Part shown: positions 1 to 6,422 of the stretch, one piece after another
How the letters are laid out: every line of letters begins with the position of its first letter
Numbering within the stretch: position 1 is the stretch's first letter
Program-made: the position numbers and the translations under genes
NCBI GenBank assembly: GCA_023818905.1
Contig: JAMWDE010000035.1
Coordinates: forward strand, 1 to 8,190
DNA from: Candidatus Omnitrophota bacterium
Lineage (GTDB): Bacteria > Omnitrophota > Gorgyraeia > Gygaellales > Profunditerraquicolaceae
Length of the DNA: 8,190 bases
Reading direction: 5' to 3'
Notes under the pieces: generated by a model
What the model saw: only the letters and a program-made list of their open reading frames with translations
The model's database searches: none
Told to the model about the DNA's origin: nothing

Positions 1-98
1 TAAGGCTTATGGGGTTGAAAAGGAAACTTAGATGTGTACGGTCCTTTAATTAGTGCCCTTATCGCCTCTTTTAATTCTCTTAACTTAGGATATATCAT
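1..98 (-). CDS. NuoI/MbhN-like ferredoxin-type subunit, N-terminal fragment (cut by window edge)
   Basis: An ATG at 98-96 opens a frame that runs off the left edge after 32 codons. It begins MIYPKLRELKEAIRALIKGP and continues with T-S-K-F-P-F-Q-P. This resembles the start of NuoI/MbhN-type 8Fe subunits, where a short amphipathic helix is followed by a basic, proline-rich stretch before the cluster-binding Cys motifs. The [4Fe-4S] motifs themselves lie outside the window, so the call rests on this N-terminal pattern and on context. It follows the MnhG gene after 19 bases, with only a weak AAAG upstream of the ATG. In the complex it would take electrons from ferredoxin and hand them to the NuoB-like subunit. 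Its place at the far end of the antiporter genes, away from the NuoB/C/D-like genes, means the electron-transfer genes flank the ion-pumping block. Confidence 0.6.
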   Translation of the reverse strand, partial: MIYPKLRELKEAIRALIKGPYTSKFPFQPHKP

Positions 99-117
99 AT
101 TGTTTATCTTTATAAAC

Positions 118-450
118 CTATAACGACTTATCTTGCTGATACTTATCGCAGACAGATTTCTCCCATAGTTTAACACCCGAGATACGCGCTCCACGTGCGA
201 TAGCATGAGCAGCCACAGGAGAAGTAAGAACCAAAAATATTATACATAAAAACGTCTTTATGCCGGCGGCGGTAATAAACCCCTTAAAAACCATACTACC
301 AAAAAGAATGCTACAGGTCCCTAAGGTAACACACTTGGTAGTTGCCTGAATTCGATTATACACATCAGGAAGACGAATCAGGCCAATACAGCCAAAGATA
401 TCAAACCCTAACCCAACTACAATAAAGATTGTACCTATAACCTCACTCAT
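118..450 (-). CDS. mnhG: Mrp-type antiporter subunit G (MnhG/MbhC-like)
   Basis: This 110-residue small membrane protein belongs to the PhaG/MnhG/YufB family and is a structural subunit of Mrp antiporters and of Mbh-type hydrogenases. It has three hydrophobic segments (about residues 4-24, 42-58 and 62-82). Family hallmarks are GLIRLPDVYNRIQATTK at 23-39 and TSPVAAHAIARGA at 76-88. The ATG at 450-448 is chosen because AGGGG at 456-460 sits five bases upstream; an in-frame TTG directly before it is possible but worse placed. The start overlaps the end of the MnhF gene by eight bases, so the two are probably translationally coupled. Length is normal for the family. The C-terminal tail after residue 90 is hydrophilic and probably cytoplasmic. 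No oddity is seen. Confidence 0.93.
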   Translation of the reverse strand: MSEVIGTIFIVVGLGFDIFGCIGLIRLPDVYNRIQATTKCVTLGTCSILFGSMVFKGFITAAGIKTFLCIIFLVLTSPVAAHAIARGARISGVKLWEKSVCDKYQQDKSL

Positions 451-808
451 CAAATCCCCTGCCTTCCAGATACTTAGCTATGGCTAATGCACCAATAAAA
501 CTCTGCAATGCCCAAGCAATCGCAATATCAATATACCAATCTCTTCCTGTAGGCACACTTAGTATAGCGCAAAATCCTACAATCAAAATTCCTAACGTAT
601 CAATCGCTATTGCCCTATCTGCGGCTGTCGGACCAAGAAATAATCTGACAAGTCCCATGGCAAAGCATACCATAAGTATAAAAAAACAACGCGAAAGAAA
701 TGGCGACTGCCATTTTAATAAAGATGGTAGGGGATAAAATGTAATAAATAACAATACTGCCGATATTATCGTAACCCCTAAACACCAACTCAGACATTTA
801 ATCTTCAT
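443..808 (-). CDS. mnhF: Mrp-type antiporter subunit F (MnhF/MbhB-like), with N-terminal extension
   Basis: This 121-residue membrane protein of the MnhF/PhaF family is a small subunit of the antiporter module. The family block RLFLGPTAADRAIAIDTL is at residues 55-72 and includes the conserved Asp in TM2; a further hydrophobic segment is at about 93-112. Typical MnhF proteins reach this block after about 20 residues. Here it comes about 35 residues later, preceded by an extra hydrophobic segment (about 8-26), which suggests an added N-terminal membrane helix. The start is uncertain. ATG at 808 lies one base after the MnhE stop. A TTG at 817 would have AGAGG (822-826) four bases upstream, the same spacing as the MnhC gene, and would add three residues. 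The 3' end overlaps the MnhG gene by eight bases. Confidence 0.9.
   Translation of the reverse strand: MKIKCLSWCLGVTIISAVLLFITFYPLPSLLKWQSPFLSRCFFILMVCFAMGLVRLFLGPTAADRAIAIDTLGILIVGFCAILSVPTGRDWYIDIAIAWALQSFIGALAIAKYLEGRGFDE
456..460 (-). promoter_or_regulatory. Ribosome binding site of the MnhG gene
   Basis: AGGGG on the minus strand lies five bases before the ATG at 450. It decides the start in favour of this ATG over the TTG one codon upstream. The site lies inside the last codons of the MnhF gene. Confidence 0.6.
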
Positions 809-809
809 C

Positions 810-1304
810 TTACTCAAATATCCTCTTTAAGATTTTTTCGAATCTTTTAACTATTAACTGAGTGGCTTTCTCTGTGTCTTCTGATTTGACATCTATCCAA
901 TGAATATAGAGGATCCCCTCCCGGGGATTGATATCTACACATAATGTCCCTGGTGTAAGGGTAATAGAGTTAGCCAAAAAAGTAAGTGCGGTATCTGACC
1001 TCAGCACTGTCTTTACTTTAACTATACCGGGATTAATGGGAAGCTTTGGATTAACCCTTAACGCCACATCTACATTTGCTTTAATACACTCCCAGATAAA
1101 TACAGGAACATAGTAACAAAACCATAGATATCTAGTAACACGTCCAAAATGGCTTGGCCTAAGCGTAAAAAGGTCACCAGTCAAAAAAACTACAAATAGA
1201 GCCACCATAATACCTATGAGAATATGTTGTAGGTCGAACGAAAAACCTAAAAGCGTCCAAATAATAAAATAGATAATAAATAATATGATACTGCTCTTCA
1301 TCAT
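810..1304 (-). CDS. mnhE: Mrp-type antiporter subunit E (MnhE/MbhA-like)
   Basis: This 164-residue protein of the MnhE family has two or three N-terminal membrane helices (about 5-22, 25-42 and 57-75) followed by a soluble cytoplasmic domain. The family hallmark ANSITLTPGTLCVDI is at residues 111-125, followed by LYIHWIDV at 132-139. It forms part of the membrane scaffold next to the MnhD-like subunit in Mrp and Mbh structures. The ATG overlaps the MnhD stop in an ATGA arrangement; a second ATG follows immediately and cannot be told apart as the start. Length is normal for the family (about 160). MnhE, F and G keep the standard E-F-G order seen in mnh/mrp and in mbhA-B-C. Confidence 0.94.
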   Translation of the reverse strand: MMKSSIILFIIYFIIWTLLGFSFDLQHILIGIMVALFVVFLTGDLFTLRPSHFGRVTRYLWFCYYVPVFIWECIKANVDVALRVNPKLPINPGIVKVKTVLRSDTALTFLANSITLTPGTLCVDINPREGILYIHWIDVKSEDTEKATQLIVKRFEKILKRIFE

Positions 1305-2809
1305 TTTAGTGCTGTCTCTAGAACCCTGTTTGCATAATTACTACCATCTAATAGCACATTTACCGCATTATCAAGAAAGTATCTCAAAGAAGGAAGTAAT
1401 AAAAGCCCTCCCGTAATGCAGATAATACTAAGCACTACCATAGATAATTGCATCGCTAAAGGCACCTCTTTTGCATCCCTGTATTTTTCTTTCAACTCGC
1501 CCAAAAAGGCAAACTTCTGCACTTTCATAAAACTAGCCAGAGTCAATAGAGAACCAACCACTGCTGCTATAGCATATGTAATATAACCCGACTGTATGCA
1601 GGCAATTATAATTATAAGTTTACTAAAGAAGCCGTTGAAGGGCGGGATCCCTGCAATGGACATAGAAGCAATCAGATTCGTGTGATAAGTTATGGGCATC
1701 CTCTCTCTTAATCCAGACATATCTTTTAAATCCCGGCTGTTAATTGCATAATCTATTGCCCCTGAGTTTAAAAAAAGTAAGGATTTGAAAATAGAGTGAT
1801 TAAATAAATGGTATAACCCTCCCAATATACCCAGAGGGGTACCCAAACCTATACCTAAGGCAATGTAACCTATCTGACTTATGGAATGATAAGCTAATAG
1901 TCTCTTTAAATCCCACTGAGAGAGTGCCAAAACGACCGCTACCAGCATAGAAAGCGCTCCTAAGAACATCAGTATCTTAGAATAAACGGGAAGTATACCG
2001 AAGATATTAAATAAGATACGCGCCAATGCATAGATGCCCAATGCTTTAATCAACACGCCTGAAAGCATGGCAGAAATGGAAGCAGGCGCAGAGGGATGCG
2101 CATCTGGAAGCCAGGCATGAAAAGGCACCAATGCCGCCTTCAGACCAAATCCCATAAAGAACAATGCTGACACAAAAGGCAAAACCCATTGATTCGTCTT
2201 GGTGCCCAATATTCTTGCCATATCCGCCATATTAAGCGTAGAAACGAAACCATAAAGAAAGGCTATACCGATAAATATAAAAGCTGAAGCGACTGAGCCC
2301 ATAACGGCATATTTAAAAGAGGCCTCCAATTCCTCTGCCTCAGTTCCGAAAGCAACCAGGGCATATCCGGCAATAGAGGCAATCTCTAAAAATACGTATA
2401 GATTAAACAGGTCTCCTGTAACAATTACACCATTCATCCCCGTCAACATCAAGAAAAATAGCGTAAAGAATTTTGGCTTATCTGTATATTTGTTCATATA
2501 ATTTAGCGAATATATAGCAACAAAAAAGGCTAATAGGTTTACGGTTACTAACATAAAACTGCTCAGACCATCCAACACCATACAGATGCCAAAAGGAGGA
2601 ATCCAGCCTCCTATCTTATAGACTAAAATTTTACCATCAACAAATCTATGCAAGAGAACAGAGGACAACAAAGAAAGAACAAGAAGTATAAATTGAGATA
2701 CAATAGACAATGTATGTATAAAAGCATTTTTAAAAATTCTGCCTAAAAGCGATATAGCGAAAGCAGTGAATAGTGGAATAATTGTAAAAAAAGGTACTAT
2801 GTTAGCCAT
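1301..2809 (-). CDS. mnhD: Mrp-type antiporter subunit D (MnhD/MbhH-like ion-translocating subunit)
   Basis: This 502-residue, highly hydrophobic protein of the proton-conducting NuoL/M/N-MrpA/D family is predicted to form a half-channel pair for H+/cation movement. The key residues are all present: Glu142 in TM5 (in LEIAS), Lys224 in TM7 (GLKAALVPFHAWLPDAHP, 222-239), Lys255 in TM8 (LIKALGIY), His334, His338 and Lys342 in TM10 (HLFNHSIFKS), and Lys397 in TM12 (GFFSK). Length and hydrophobic pattern match full-length MrpD with 14 TM helices. The start is ATG at 2809, four bases after the MnhC stop, with AAAGG in the preceding gene's last codons as a possible ribosome site. Its 3' end overlaps the MnhE start (ATGA). 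As all charged residues are intact, this is the better candidate of the two antiporter-like subunits for an active ion path. Confidence 0.95.
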   Translation of the reverse strand: MANIVPFFTIIPLFTAFAISLLGRIFKNAFIHTLSIVSQFILLVLSLLSSVLLHRFVDGKILVYKIGGWIPPFGICMVLDGLSSFMLVTVNLLAFFVAIYSLNYMNKYTDKPKFFTLFFLMLTGMNGVIVTGDLFNLYVFLEIASIAGYALVAFGTEAEELEASFKYAVMGSVASAFIFIGIAFLYGFVSTLNMADMARILGTKTNQWVLPFVSALFFMGFGLKAALVPFHAWLPDAHPSAPASISAMLSGVLIKALGIYALARILFNIFGILPVYSKILMFLGALSMLVAVVLALSQWDLKRLLAYHSISQIGYIALGIGLGTPLGILGGLYHLFNHSIFKSLLFLNSGAIDYAINSRDLKDMSGLRERMPITYHTNLIASMSIAGIPPFNGFFSKLIIIIACIQSGYITYAIAAVVGSLLTLASFMKVQKFAFLGELKEKYRDAKEVPLAMQLSMVVLSIICITGGLLLLPSLRYFLDNAVNVLLDGSNYANRVLETALK

Positions 2810-2813
2810 CCGT

Positions 2814-3152
2814 TTAACCTTTAAGTCTTCTTATCTTGGTAATATCAAAGGTTCCGTACTTTTCATAAATCCTAATAGCGATAGAAATAACCAAGGCAGT
2901 AATCCCTAAGCCAATAACAATAGATGTAAGCACCACTGCTTGTGGCAAGGGGTCAACCATATTAAGAATATCCTGATGCTGGGCATCTATGGGAGCACGA
3001 CCTTGGAGGCGATACCCCAACAAAACAAAAAACAGATTCATAGAATACTCTATGATACCTAATCCTATAATAATCTTGACGAGATTGCGCTTGCGTAGAA
3101 CACCATAAAGCCCAACACAGAATAATATAAAACACAATATATAAAGTGTCAT
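2814..3152 (-). CDS. mnhC: Mrp-type antiporter subunit C (MnhC/NuoK/MbhG-like)
   Basis: This 112-residue, three-helix membrane protein of the MnhC/NuoK family keeps the TM2 glutamate at Glu35 (GLGIIEYSMN), which matches the essential Glu36 of NuoK. The family signature DPLPQAVVLTSIVIGLGITA begins at residue 67. The stretch between TM2 and TM3 (about 47-66) is hydrophilic and the C-terminus is basic. In Mrp and Mbh complexes this subunit lies beside MnhD and helps link ion channels through a hydrophilic axis. The ATG is one base after the MnhB stop, with AGAGG at 3157-3161 four bases upstream, giving good support for the start. Length is normal for MnhC. Confidence 0.94.
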   Translation of the reverse strand: MTLYILCFILFCVGLYGVLRKRNLVKIIIGLGIIEYSMNLFFVLLGYRLQGRAPIDAQHQDILNMVDPLPQAVVLTSIVIGLGITALVISIAIRIYEKYGTFDITKIRRLKG

Positions 3153-3153
3153 T

Positions 3154-3612
3154 TTACCTCTTGGACCCTTCCAATATTACTAATGTCAGAAATATAGCAA
3201 ACAACCCTACGCCTACCTTTAAACCAATCGCTATATTGCTCAAAGGGATAGTACCTGCACTGAATAATCTAAAAGGAGAACCTTTATCTAATATATTCAA
3301 AAAGAAGACCCCTCCTAAAAAACCTGCTATCGCTATCGACAAAAACATCAATGCACCTATGCTTTCTAAGATAGAGACCGTATTCTTGGATACTTTTCTT
3401 AAAGCTATATCCCTACCAAAGGCCAACATTAGGTGAACAAAAGAAAGCGCAATAATTACTCCTCCAGCAAAACCTCCACCTGGAGAAAGATGCCCATGCA
3501 GGACAATGTATATACCATAAACCAATATCAATCCCACGGTAAGACGCGTAACTGTCTTTACAATAAGAGTCATACCTGTTTCTGTATAGGAATCTTGATT
3601 TTTAATATTCAT
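3154..3612 (-). CDS. mnhB: Mrp-type antiporter subunit B (MnhB/MbhF-like)
   Basis: This 152-residue protein with four predicted membrane helices has the MnhB domain signature GHLSPGGGFAGGVIIA at residues 40-55 and the downstream family block SAGTIPLSNIAIGLKVGVG at 118-136. It is a structural or ion-path subunit of the Mrp-like module. The first ATG (3612) overlaps the preceding MbhDE-like gene by eleven bases and sits directly against AAAAGG, which is too close to be ideal. An internal Met14 at 3573 would give a protein starting MTLIVKTVTRL, closer to the usual N-terminus of the family. The longer start is listed, but the real start could be either. Confidence 0.93.
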   Translation of the reverse strand: MNIKNQDSYTETGMTLIVKTVTRLTVGLILVYGIYIVLHGHLSPGGGFAGGVIIALSFVHLMLAFGRDIALRKVSKNTVSILESIGALMFLSIAIAGFLGGVFFLNILDKGSPFRLFSAGTIPLSNIAIGLKVGVGLFAIFLTLVILEGSKR

Positions 3613-4138
3613 CCTTTTCAGATATCTCTTTTCTCCCCTTGCGGCGCAAAACAGCCATAATGCCGATTACCGCAGTAAATAAAACCGTTGCCTCTGCCAA
3701 GGTATCGTAAGCCCTGAAATCTAGAATTACCGAAGTGACCAAATTCACTGCTCCGGTTTTACTTGTTCCTTCTTCTAAATATTTTTTTACCACCGACATC
3801 ATAGGATGCCCAAAAGAAGGTAGTTCCTTTAAAGCATAATAAGCAAAAAGAAGAAAGGCTGCTATAAAGATCAAGGTAGATATGGTATTAAAAAACCATC
3901 TGCCCTCTATAATCAAGGGTAAATCTTTTCTAATGGTGGCGCGGATTAAAATAATTAAACACAGTATCTCCACTACTAACTGAGTAATCGCCAAATCAGG
4001 TGCCTTTAAGATTAAAAATGCCAAACATAAAGCAAAACCAGCTGACCCTATGGCAATCACACTGGACAGAAGGTCTTTTATCTCAATAGCAATGATGGCA
4101 GCTAATATCATAAATAATAAAAGTATGTGTAGTTCCAT
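3602..4138 (-). CDS. Fused MbhD-MbhE-like subunit (MrpA C-terminal-type domains)
   Basis: This 178-residue membrane protein appears to join two units that are separate genes in Thermococcales mbh (mbhD and mbhE) and form the C-terminal end of MrpA in Mrp antiporters. Residues 1-70 match the DUF4040/MbhD type, with KAPDLAITQLVVEILCLIIL at 45-64 and acidic residues Asp48 and Glu57 in the membrane. Residues 84-105 are another helix. Residues 128-165 match MbhE/MrpA-E, with NLVTSVILDFRAYDTLAEAT at 132-151. The linker (about 106-127) is hydrophilic. The ATG is one base after the stop of the NuoL-like gene. Together with that NuoL-like subunit it supplies all parts of a split MrpA. The two domain calls are from recognised motifs; the fusion reading assumes no missed stop codon, and none is seen. 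Confidence 0.88.
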   Translation of the reverse strand: MELHILLLFMILAAIIAIEIKDLLSSVIAIGSAGFALCLAFLILKAPDLAITQLVVEILCLIILIRATIRKDLPLIIEGRWFFNTISTLIFIAAFLLFAYYALKELPSFGHPMMSVVKKYLEEGTSKTGAVNLVTSVILDFRAYDTLAEATVLFTAVIGIMAVLRRKGRKEISEKDEY

Positions 4139-4139
4139 A

Positions 4140-5801
4140 CTATCTCAACAAAACTAAAAATAAACCTAACATCCCCAAAAGCCCCCAGACCAGATAGGTA
4201 GGCAAAACTCCGTTGTGTAGATATTGGAAGATTCTGCCTATTGTAAAGATAAGAGTTTTGCCTTGCTCATAGATATCAAAGGTACCTGCTTCAGCCTTTT
4301 TATAAATTGTCTTTAAAACCCCTAATTCTTTGATTGTGTTATAAAAATCTGTTCCCGAAATTCTCTGAAGTTTGTAATCCTGTGTTTCTGCGCCTGTAAA
4401 ACTTTTATCTTGGCGCCATATAGGCTTTATATCTTTAAACTTAAATATGATTATACCCACCAGTAAACCTACAATTATAAGCAATGTGGATAGGCCCGGA
4501 TACCATATTCCTATAAAATCTATCTTACCTATGGCCGGAAGGATAAAATATCTCAAAGGTATCTGAGAGGCAAATATGCCAAAGATTATACAAATAACTG
4601 CCAATATAATACAGGGAAGCCACATTGTCCAAGCAACATCCTTGGACTGTTGACTCGTTGACTTGTTAGCTCGTTGACCTAAAAATGTAGCATGCATCAG
4701 TTTCATAAAAGACGCTAAAGTAAGACCGGAACCAAACATCGCTGCCACCAAACATGCCAGACTAACCACTGACCACTGACGAATGTTTATCTTCTGAATT
4801 AACTCCTGGTAAATCATCCATTTAGAAAAAAAACCATTAAAAGGTGGAACGCCTGAAATAGACAGACTTGCAACAAGACAGGATATGTAGGTAAAAGGCA
4901 TAGACTTTGCCAACCCACCTAATCTGGCCAAATCAACTGTACCAGTCTTTGCCTCTATATTACCAACAGTCAGAAATAGACAGGATTTATATATTGCGTG
5001 ATTAAGCATATGGAATATTCCTCCTGCAATGCCTAAAGGGCTACCTGTTCCGATGCCTAAAACCATATATCCTACCTGGGAAACCGCATGGTAACCTAAT
5101 AGCCTTTTTATATTGTGTTGGATAAGCGCCATCATTACTGCTGCTACTATCGTAAAAGCACCTATAACCATAAGAAGGGTATTCATTGCCTCATTCATCA
5201 CAAATAAATCTAAAGAAAACCTAACCAATAAATAAATTCCTAACAACTTATCCAAGGAAGCAGGTAGATATGCTACCACAGGAACAGGAGCAGATTCAGC
5301 GCAATCTGGAATCCAGGAATGAAAAGGCATTGCTCCTGCTTTGGCAAAACAGGCAACAGCAATGCATAGATAAGCAATAACACTAAGAGACAAAGGTCGG
5401 GCATCTAAGTAAATCTTAATCTGGTCCATCTGAAGACTGTCTGTAAGATGATATATAATCGCAATTCCTAAAAGCAAAAAGGCATCAGAGCCACCTACAA
5501 TAATAAATGTCTTCTTTGCTGCTGTCTCAGAACCTACATCTCCTAGGTTAATTAAAAGATAAAGGGTCAGACCTAAAAATCCCCAACAGACCAACAGGAG
5601 GATAAGATTATTAGCCAAAACAGTTATGATAGATGCCAGGGCAGTAAGAATGATACAGATATAATACTGTAAGGCTATTCTTCTTCTTATGAATCTAAAT
5701 CTAGCAGAGTAAACAATGACTAAGAGACTAAACAAACCTATAGCCAAAACTATAAAAGCATTAAGACTGTCTAATCTAAACCAGGGATAAAAGTTAATCA
5801 T
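4140..5801 (-). CDS. NuoL/HyfB/MrpA-like antiporter subunit (second antiporter-type subunit, Mbs H'-like)
   Basis: This 553-residue membrane protein belongs to the NuoL/M/N-MrpA/D family. Conserved features are Lys154 in TM7 (AKAGAMPFHSWIPD, 153-166), LPASLDKLLGIYLL at 179-192 with Lys185, HMLNHAIYKS at 264-273 with Lys272, and FSKW at 325-328 with Lys327. The usual TM5 glutamate is missing: VCWGFLGLTLYLLI (71-84) aligns with the NuoL pattern VGWEGVGLCSYLLI but has Gly74. The block RLDSLNAFIV lies at residue 9, against residue ~79 in the MnhD protein of this operon, so about 70 residues (two helices) are absent. Two stop codons just upstream rule out a longer start. After the core, a hydrophilic stretch (454-505) is followed by an amphipathic segment and last helix (FDIYEQGKTLIF to the end), the pattern of a NuoL-like lateral helix and terminal TM. 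The gene lies six bases after the PhoU-like gene and carries two short tandem repeats. Confidence 0.92.
   Translation of the reverse strand: MINFYPWFRLDSLNAFIVLAIGLFSLLVIVYSARFRFIRRRIALQYYICIILTALASIITVLANNLILLLVCWGFLGLTLYLLINLGDVGSETAAKKTFIIVGGSDAFLLLGIAIIYHLTDSLQMDQIKIYLDARPLSLSVIAYLCIAVACFAKAGAMPFHSWIPDCAESAPVPVVAYLPASLDKLLGIYLLVRFSLDLFVMNEAMNTLLMVIGAFTIVAAVMMALIQHNIKRLLGYHAVSQVGYMVLGIGTGSPLGIAGGIFHMLNHAIYKSCLFLTVGNIEAKTGTVDLARLGGLAKSMPFTYISCLVASLSISGVPPFNGFFSKWMIYQELIQKINIRQWSVVSLACLVAAMFGSGLTLASFMKLMHATFLGQRANKSTSQQSKDVAWTMWLPCIILAVICIIFGIFASQIPLRYFILPAIGKIDFIGIWYPGLSTLLIIVGLLVGIIIFKFKDIKPIWRQDKSFTGAETQDYKLQRISGTDFYNTIKELGVLKTIYKKAEAGTFDIYEQGKTLIFTIGRIFQYLHNGVLPTYLVWGLLGMLGLFLVLLR
4649..4680. 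repeat. Tandem 8-bp repeat, four units, inside the NuoL-like gene
   Basis: Four consecutive octamers read GTTGACTC, GTTGACTT, GTTAGCTC and GTTGACCT on the plus strand; a looser fifth unit (CTTGGACT) precedes them at 4641-4648. The repeat is translated on the minus strand as LGQRANKSTSQQ, residues 374-385 of the NuoL-like protein. This is a polar loop just after the LTLASFMK helix. Eight is not a multiple of three, so each unit is read in a different frame. Confidence 0.8.
4761..4781. repeat. Tandem 7-bp repeat, three units, inside the NuoL-like gene
   Basis: Three consecutive heptamers read ACTAACC, ACTGACC and ACTGACG on the plus strand (GGTCAGT-type on the coding strand). Together they span exactly 21 bases and encode RQWSVVS, residues 341-347 of the NuoL-like protein. 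Between the conserved FFSK and LTLASFMK blocks this protein is nine residues longer than the MnhD protein of the same operon, which is consistent with a repeat-driven in-frame expansion here. Confidence 0.72.
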
Positions 5802-5807
5802 ACCTTA

Positions 5808-6422
5808 TTATGACTCTGATATAATCTTAGCCACAGATAGACTATGATTATAAATCTGCCCAGTAAAATCCAGGAGATTCAAAAACATATTACCTGCTCT
5901 GGTATCGCATATGCCCGAAATCAATCTCTGTGTATGGGCCGACCTGTATTCTTCAATAAGTCTGTGTATGTCTGCCTTCCCTCTTAAGACTCTATGAGAT
6001 ATCTCTTTATCCTCAGATTTTAATGAATCCACCACCTTAGATAACGTTGATTCTACCAAACCATAGAGGTGTTTGTATTGCTCTAACGCCTCATTGCTAA
6101 ATAGTAACTTCTCTTGTATTTTTATCTCGATCCTCTCAATCATATCCTTAACATAATCGCCTATCTCCTCCAAATGATCAATAATATCAGCTAGATTCCG
6201 AATAACCTTCTTATCCACTAAAACAATTCCTATCTTTGAAAGGTCCACCAAAAATCTTGTTAACTCCCTCTCTGTCTCATTCAGTCTGTGCTCATCCTTA
6301 AGTACATTGGTTAGGATATCCAAATTATGCTGTATAAAGCCTTCAAAGGTTCTTCTCAGCATAGAAAGCACCAGTTCTGCCATCTGATTTATCCTATCTC
6401 TTATACTGGTTAAATCTTGCAC
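5808..6422 (-). CDS. PhoU-domain protein encoded within the hydrogenase operon
   Basis: This 204-residue soluble, all-helical protein has two PhoU-type three-helix repeats. In repeat 1 the signature helix is NLADIIDHLEEIGDYVKDMI (76-95), with the acidic EEIGD core at 85-89. In repeat 2, the segment from 151 (DIHRLIEEYRSAHTQRLISG, then C172 and AGNMFLNLLDF) matches PhoU proteins linked to Na+/phosphate cotransporters, but the last signature is weakened (TGQIYNHS, 187-194, in place of ERIGDHS). No membrane segment is seen. The chosen start is GTG at 6422, which overlaps the hydrogenase large-subunit stop by one base (TAGTG) and has AGAGG at 6433-6437. A longer in-frame start (6482) would overlap the large-subunit gene by 61 bases and is unlikely. 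PhoU proteins are known as regulators of phosphate transporters and of PhoR signalling. Here there is no phosphate transporter gene in view, so a regulatory or accessory role for the complex is inference. Confidence 0.85.
   Translation of the reverse strand: MQDLTSIRDRINQMAELVLSMLRRTFEGFIQHNLDILTNVLKDEHRLNETERELTRFLVDLSKIGIVLVDKKVIRNLADIIDHLEEIGDYVKDMIERIEIKIQEKLLFSNEALEQYKHLYGLVESTLSKVVDSLKSEDKEISHRVLRGKADIHRLIEEYRSAHTQRLISGICDTRAGNMFLNLLDFTGQIYNHSLSVAKIISES

Noticed and set aside
615..797. Minus-strand 60-codon frame inside the MnhF gene
   Set aside because: It is a different reading frame of the MnhF gene, which has clear family motifs through this stretch.
4649..4781. A CRISPR array or mobile-element end at the clustered short repeats
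   Set aside because: Units of 7 and 8 bases are far too short, there are no spacers, and the reading frame of the antiporter gene runs through both arrays.
118..5801. A stand-alone Mrp (Mnh) Na+/H+ antiporter operon
   Set aside because: The antiporter genes are preceded by NuoB/C/D-like genes and followed by a NuoI-like start on the same strand with almost no gaps, so they belong to a redox-driven complex.
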